The notes under the pieces were generated by a model. The model made no database searches, was not told where the DNA came from, and saw only the letters and a program-made list of their open reading frames with translations. The position numbers and the translations under genes were made by a program. 64,000 bases of DNA from Plantago elongata (lineage: Eukaryota > Streptophyta > Magnoliopsida > Lamiales > Plantaginaceae): positions 1 through 64,000 of the forward strand of contig JAYMSP010000209.1 of NCBI GenBank assembly GCA_036897095.1, read 5' to 3'. Position 1 is the first letter of the stretch, and each line of letters begins with the position of its first letter. Positions 59,540 to 64,000 of this stretch are shown here, piece by piece.

Positions 59540-59750
59540 TTTTAATTAAATATAAAAATTTATTTTTTATTTAGGATAGGTGAATTTTTATTTAGTATCT
59601 TTGAATTTTTACGTGGTTTTTATTTTGGGGCAGTGAATTTTTACGTTGTCTGTGTATTTTTATTTAAGGTCAGTGAGTTTTTCATTATCTGTCAACTTTT
59701 ATTTGGTGGATTTTTATGTGAATTTTTATTTAGTATTGGTGAATTTTAAT
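59540..59750. repeat. Degenerate short repeats (GTGAATTTTTATTTAG type)
   Basis: The word GAATTTTTA(T/C) and variants recur about ten times in 200 bases, interleaved with GTGGTTTTTATT and GGTCAGTGA. Non-coding low-complexity DNA. Confidence 0.55.
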
Positions 59751-60126
59751 ATTAAAAAATTTTGGAATTCTTAAGATTGGGGTGATTGTAGTAAGTAAAA
59801 TACCCGGGTAAATATATCCCAAACTGGGGACAGTTCCTTGACCTTTAATGGTAGGGTGTTTAAAACTGAGTTTTTAACGGTATCAAGATTTATATGATGT
59901 AAAGTTTTCCAAAATTGTTCATTCAATACCAAATAGGCAAATACCAAACATAACATTTTTTATCGAAATTCGAGATGATTCAGATCGAAGCAGGCAAAAA
60001 ATGACCCTTCTTCTTATTGTAAACTGATCAAACCAACACTCACATTTTCATTTATGCATTGGTTCATCTGGTTTTGAGAAGAAAAAAAATTATCAACTAA
60101 ACAATAAAGATTCAACTTTGGTAAAA
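59751..60126. other. Intergenic, 3' flank of germin-like copy B
   Basis: AT-rich, nothing recognised. Confidence 0.45.
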
Positions 60127-60747
60127 TTAGCCATGGAGACCAGCCTTGAGCTTCTGGATGGTGGGAACATCAGTCTTGAAAGAAAGAGCCAAGACAGTGT
60201 CATCAATGGTTGTATTAAACAGACTGTTCGGCATCGAAACGGTTCCGGCATTTGCACTTCCAAAGGAAGAAATTGCCAATGCTGGAATCTTGGCATCAGC
60301 ATTGTACTGATAGTGAACAAGTCCTTTGGGGAACACAAAGATGTCACCTTGCTGGAGTGTTTGAGTGAACAGCTTGTTCGTGGTGTCGACGAATCCAACT
60401 TCTAGTGATCCCTGGGCAAGAAACAGGAGCTCGGCTGACCTCGGGTGGGTATGAACAGGGTTGACTGTGCCAGGAGGGTAAATCAGGACAGCGTACGAAA
60501 CACTCTGTCCGTTCAGGGCGGGGAACTGTTCCATGCCTGCCTTTACGATTTTGAAGGCAGGGGGTGTGGGTGCACCCACGAGAGATCGCATTCCTGTGAA
60601 GGTGAAGAAGGTTCCGTTGATTGGATCTGATCCGCTTAGAGGGGGAACAATATAGTCTGTCAGGATGTCAGGATCTCCTGCTAAAGCCGGTCTAACTATT
60701 GCGAAGGAAGCCACTAGGAGAAAGGCTAATTTCATGCCGAATTCCAT
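60127..60747 (-). CDS. Germin-like protein, copy B
   Basis: Tandem paralogue of the gene at 56314, 206 residues in one exon, same strand. The start is the ATG at 60747 (MEFGMKLAFLLVASFAIVRP). Mature start GDPDILTDYIVPP. Cupin box 1: NPVHTHPRSAELLFL (H99, H101, E106), which here keeps the HTH wording usual in the family where copy A has HIH. Box 2: GDIFVFPKGLVHYQYN (H145). Glycosylation sites at residues 44 and 178 are kept. About 25 of 206 residues differ from copy A, mostly conservative changes; signal peptide and C-terminus are almost unchanged. Both copies look functional. Their upstream regions share sequence, suggesting similar expression. Confidence 0.92.
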   Translation of the reverse strand: MEFGMKLAFLLVASFAIVRPALAGDPDILTDYIVPPLSGSDPINGTFFTFTGMRSLVGAPTPPAFKIVKAGMEQFPALNGQSVSYAVLIYPPGTVNPVHTHPRSAELLFLAQGSLEVGFVDTTNKLFTQTLQQGDIFVFPKGLVHYQYNADAKIPALAISSFGSANAGTVSMPNSLFNTTIDDTVLALSFKTDVPTIQKLKAGLHG

Positions 60748-60829
60748 TTTACTCAGTTCACTGTTTCCCTTTCTCTTCCTGTTTTAATATGTTGAGTATG
60801 TCTGCGGTTTGAAGTTCGAAGAAAATGTC

Positions 60830-60844
60830 TGGATATATATATTA
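60830..60844 (-). promoter_or_regulatory. TATA box of germin-like copy B
   Basis: Minus-strand AATATATATATCC about 90 bases upstream of the start codon at 60747. Confidence 0.5.
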
Positions 60845-60869
60845 CTGGAAAGAACTCTCGTTCAGTCCG

Positions 60870-61463
60870 CAGGCCTGACTACTTCTTAGACAACATAAGG
60901 AATATCTTTCCAACTGTCATCTGAGATGTGTGCACAACATAGGCCTTTAGCATGGTAACTTTCCATGAAAGTACTTCAATTTGTCTCATCTTGTTGGGTG
61001 TTGGTTGTTCCTGTCGCATTTCATAGAACTAAACGATGGAACTCGTCTGCATCACAAATATAGTGAACTTCTAGGCGAATAAAGACGGTCAACATTAACT
61101 CATTACCCACAAAGATAGAACGTGCACAATCAGTACATGTATCGTCATTTATCATTATGCAAGATCAAATATACATTTTCTTACAACAGCTCATCAGTCT
61201 GAAACTTTAAATGATAAAATTCCAACTCTTAGAATGGGATAGTAGACACTAGTTGTAAGTAGATTATTTGCTCTCTTAAATGAACGGACTGTTAGAAACC
61301 GAAAAAGCAGTACATATAGGCAAATCCAGGGGAACGAAGAATGAGAACAAATGGACTTCAAATAATTGAACTTTCAGATACTGTAAATTGATTCAAGTTA
61401 TGACTGGATCGTTGGAATTGCACCAGCCACGGGTAGTCGTTTTTTTATGTTAGAATCGGCAGT
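60870..61463. other. Intergenic, germin-like upstream region and peroxidase 3' flank
   Basis: 60870-61045 is shared with 55612-55920. The rest is AT-rich without a recognised feature. Confidence 0.5.
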
Positions 61464-62867
61464 CTAGCTGTTGGTGACGTTGCAGAAGCGCCTAATCTCA
61501 CCCTGATTGCCAGTGAGGACCTGGATTCTGCCCATCTTGACCATGGCTTCACCAAACTTGTTCAAGAAATCGAATCCACTGGCAATGGACTCAACCATGT
61601 TCTTTGTTAGTGTATCAAGGGCCAAATCTTGATCAATCTGGAAAATTCCTCGTTTCTTCACAATCTGCTTGAAGAATGAATTGTCAACAGTATTTGCACT
61701 CAAAGGGTTCTGATCCAGGTCGACGGCATTGTTAGTGGTAGAATTCTGTGGGCATCTTATTTTCAATGCTTTAAGAAGACCAGAATCCATGTTTGGGTCC
61801 GGTCCTCCTGTATTGTTAAAATTGTAGAGACGATTTTTTATGAGTGAACAATGAGTTCTCCCAACTGTGTGAGCACCTGCGTGCATTCATAAAGAACTAA
61901 TGTCAAACACTGATAAATATCGAAACAATAGATCAAATTGTTAATATATAGTATCAATCTTGATCTTTGATGATGCGGTTAGTTACCTAGAAGATAAACC
62001 ATGTCTGTGGTACTGATTCCCTTGTCAGCAAAAGCTTTGATAGAATCAGAGACAGAAATAAAAGGAGAAGGAAGAATCGTATTCGTAGCTAGAGATTCGG
62101 TCCCATCTCTCCTTCCCGTCTCTACCATGTATCTCCCTCCTTTACCCTGCATCTTCAACACTTTAGTGAACGTACCAGTACTATGTTGTCTCTTAATAAA
62201 ACATAGTGAAATACCATTCATTTTAATAAAGAAGATGGGAAATAAATTACCAACTCGACTGCATCTCTCGTGACCATAGCAATAATATCAGCGCAAGAAA
62301 CCACTCCAGCACAAAGACTTTCAAACTTGGCCTTCACTGCTTCAATGAGATCAAATCCTCTCACACTACGATTAGGTGGCGAAGTTTTCTCACTGCGTGT
62401 TCCATCGAGCAGAATCGATGCATCACATCCCTTCATAAGACAAACCATGTATTGAGTTTATGTATAACAATGTGCATAATCTAACTAACACTTGTTAAAC
62501 TAGCACTGTCTGAAAAATACTACAAAAAAAACCAGACCTTGACAAAGCAGTCATGAAACTGCATACGGAGCAGAGCTGCTGTGATTGTCATATCCTTCGC
62601 AAACCATTCTCGAACCACGCCAGCAACAACCTCTTCAACATCGAACCTCTTGCATTTTCCTTGATAAAATCCTACCTTGAGTCCTGCATTGTTGCCATTC
62701 CCTTCACTTGGACCATGACCATTTCCATTACCTGGTCCATGTCCTTGGCCTTTACCGTTGCCAAAGCCGTTCCCCTTGCCATTACCGTGTCCGTGGCCAT
62801 CAGACAGGCCAATACTCAGGACAGCCAACACTATGGTCAATGCTAATATTGCCTCAACCTTGGACAT
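61464..62867 (-). CDS. Class III peroxidase with Gly/Asn/His-rich N-terminal spacer
   Basis: Secreted plant heme peroxidase (wall lignin/suberin and H2O2 chemistry). Four exons on the minus strand: 62867-62538, 62430-62251, 62146-61987 and 61876-61464, 361 codons (360 residues); these are the classical intron positions. Signal peptide to about residue 22, then a spacer at 23-60 made of GHGHGNGKGNGFGNGKG-like repeats, then LKVGFYQGKCKRF. Distal site [20 protein letters not shown] with R101 and H105; VSCADIIAMVTRDAVEL; GRRDG; proximal heme ligand in MVYLLGAHTVGRTHC (H226). Later: GPDPNMDSGLLKALKIRCPQ, LDQNPLSANTVDNSFFKQIV and VKMGRIQVLTGNQGEIRRFC. The wording is nearest to the PER44/PER57 group. 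The spacer makes the protein about 40 residues longer than usual. All catalytic residues are present; the gene looks intact. Confidence 0.92.
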
Positions 62868-62961
62868 AATAGAATTGTAGACAAGTAATTAACTTAACTT
62901 CAATTCTTTAAATGTTGTTTATATTTGTTTCTTTTGTATATTTTGCAGTGTGATTCTTGGC

Positions 62962-62971
62962 CTATTTATAG
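62962..62971 (-). promoter_or_regulatory. TATA box of the peroxidase gene
   Basis: Minus-strand CTATAAATAG about 100 bases upstream of the start codon at 62867. Confidence 0.55.
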
Positions 62972-64000
62972 TACTAATTAGCCTGCAAACCATGCTTTTT
63001 GCACGTTTGATCAAAGATTTAATGTTGCCATTGTAAGTACGAACATGCAAGCTAGCCATGTTACACAAAATTAAGTGCATGCAACCTAATCTAATCGAAT
63101 CACAATAATCATGGATCAATTGTTGATTGTAATGATCAACTTATTTAATACAATGAACTTGTATTTATCTTGTATTTCTCTGTTCGCGGTTCCATTAATG
63201 TAATTTAATTCGAATCACCAATGCTATATGCCTCGATTAAAAATGTTACACGTCCGTTGATATGCATAACGATTATCTATATATCTCGTGCACTTCATAT
63301 TGGCAGTATAGACTTCTCCTATAGCTAGCTCTAGCGGTTATTGCTATTATATGCTTTTTTTTGTGAATTTTTCAAATTGTTATGGACTTTCCCTATGTTT
63401 TATTTTTTTTTGTCCAAACCCACTTTAATACTTGTATTAAAAACATTCAATGCGACAATGAAAAGGAATTTAACAATAACTTTTTTAACTTTTTTCTCCG
63501 ATACCATGTAAAAATTAATAGAATATATATCTTTAGTATTGATTTCAACGATGAATACATAGAATTCTGAATTTACCTATCTAAACACGGTTCTCATCTA
63601 TGCTAAGGTGCTAGCTACCTCGTGGAGAAATAAAATATGATATAGCGGAGACTAATATAATTAGCAATGTCGCGGAATTGCACTACATATAAATCTATTA
63701 TTTAAATTAAGCAAGCTTAATTGGATATAATACACAATATTAATCAATGTAAAGGTCAAACTTTAGAATATAAAATAACCTGCATGTAATCATTTGTGAT
63801 GATTTGGGGATAATCGTGCCAGATTATCACGTTCATTAGCAAAATTAATCACAATAAAGTGGAGTAAATTAATCAATCATGCAACTTTATATAATATTGT
63901 ACTCCAAAGTATATCATGAGAAGAAGTCAACAATACATAATTTAGGAAATCATTTCAATGGAAGGAATTGGACAATAAGTCAATAACATTCTGTCCAAAT
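62972..64000. other. Intergenic to the right edge
   Basis: AT-rich upstream region of the peroxidase gene. The open frame at 63382-63570 is of low complexity and not supported as a gene. Confidence 0.45.

Noticed and set aside
1-64000. Gene cluster for one pathway, CRISPR array, operon or prokaryotic/viral system
   Set aside because: Genes are unrelated plant housekeeping and wall genes with their own introns and promoters; no spaced identical repeats with unique spacers were seen.

Overview
This window reads as nuclear DNA of a dicot (core eudicot) plant. It is AT-rich, its genes are split by short GT-AG introns, and the proteins are plant-specific or plant-typical: a hexose carrier, an amino acid permease, a Casparian-strip protein, a chromoplast-type lycopene cyclase, a NAC factor, an S40 protein, germin-like proteins and a class III peroxidase. 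I could not fix the family from sequence alone.

Layout. 1-5 kb is gene-poor: a decayed piece of a 26S proteasome RPT3 gene sits at the left edge, followed by minisatellite DNA. A HEX6-type sugar transporter lies at 5.16-6.95 kb (+). 7-18 kb is repeat-rich: a family of small inverted-repeat elements, tRNA-derived SINE pieces, a GC-rich block that looks like old LTR DNA, and a LINE/RNase H tail. An AAP3-like amino acid permease is at 18.3-20.2 kb (+). A solo LTR with a perfect 5-bp target duplication sits at 23.67-25.08 kb. Just beyond it is a 5'-truncated but otherwise open NOC1/CEBPZ-type ribosome biogenesis gene (25.75-30.13 kb, +).

30.5-50 kb is the gene-dense part: a CASP (-), an ELM1-like mitochondrial fission protein in ten exons (-), a repetitive proline-rich wall protein (+), an intronless CYC-B/CCS-type lycopene cyclase (-), VAMP714 (-, with a GC-AG intron) and a NAC090-like factor (-) whose second intron carries four 172-bp tandem repeats. 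50-64 kb holds an S40 protein (-), two germin-like paralogues (-), an unrecognised small gene (-) with a reading-frame break that coincides with a 28-nt GT..AG segment, and a class III peroxidase (-) with an unusual Gly/Asn/His-rich N-terminal spacer.

The genes do not form a pathway; this is an ordinary mixed plant neighbourhood. Several encode wall or endodermal-barrier proteins (CASP, proline-rich protein, germin-like pair, peroxidase), but I see no evidence that they are co-regulated. No clearly new biological system is visible. The best leads are the truncated NOC1 gene with an in-frame new start, the 28-nt segment in the unknown gene, the peroxidase spacer, and several very local duplications. 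Exon joins were placed by eye from splice consensus and family knowledge. All sums of exon lengths divide by three except for the unknown gene, as noted there.
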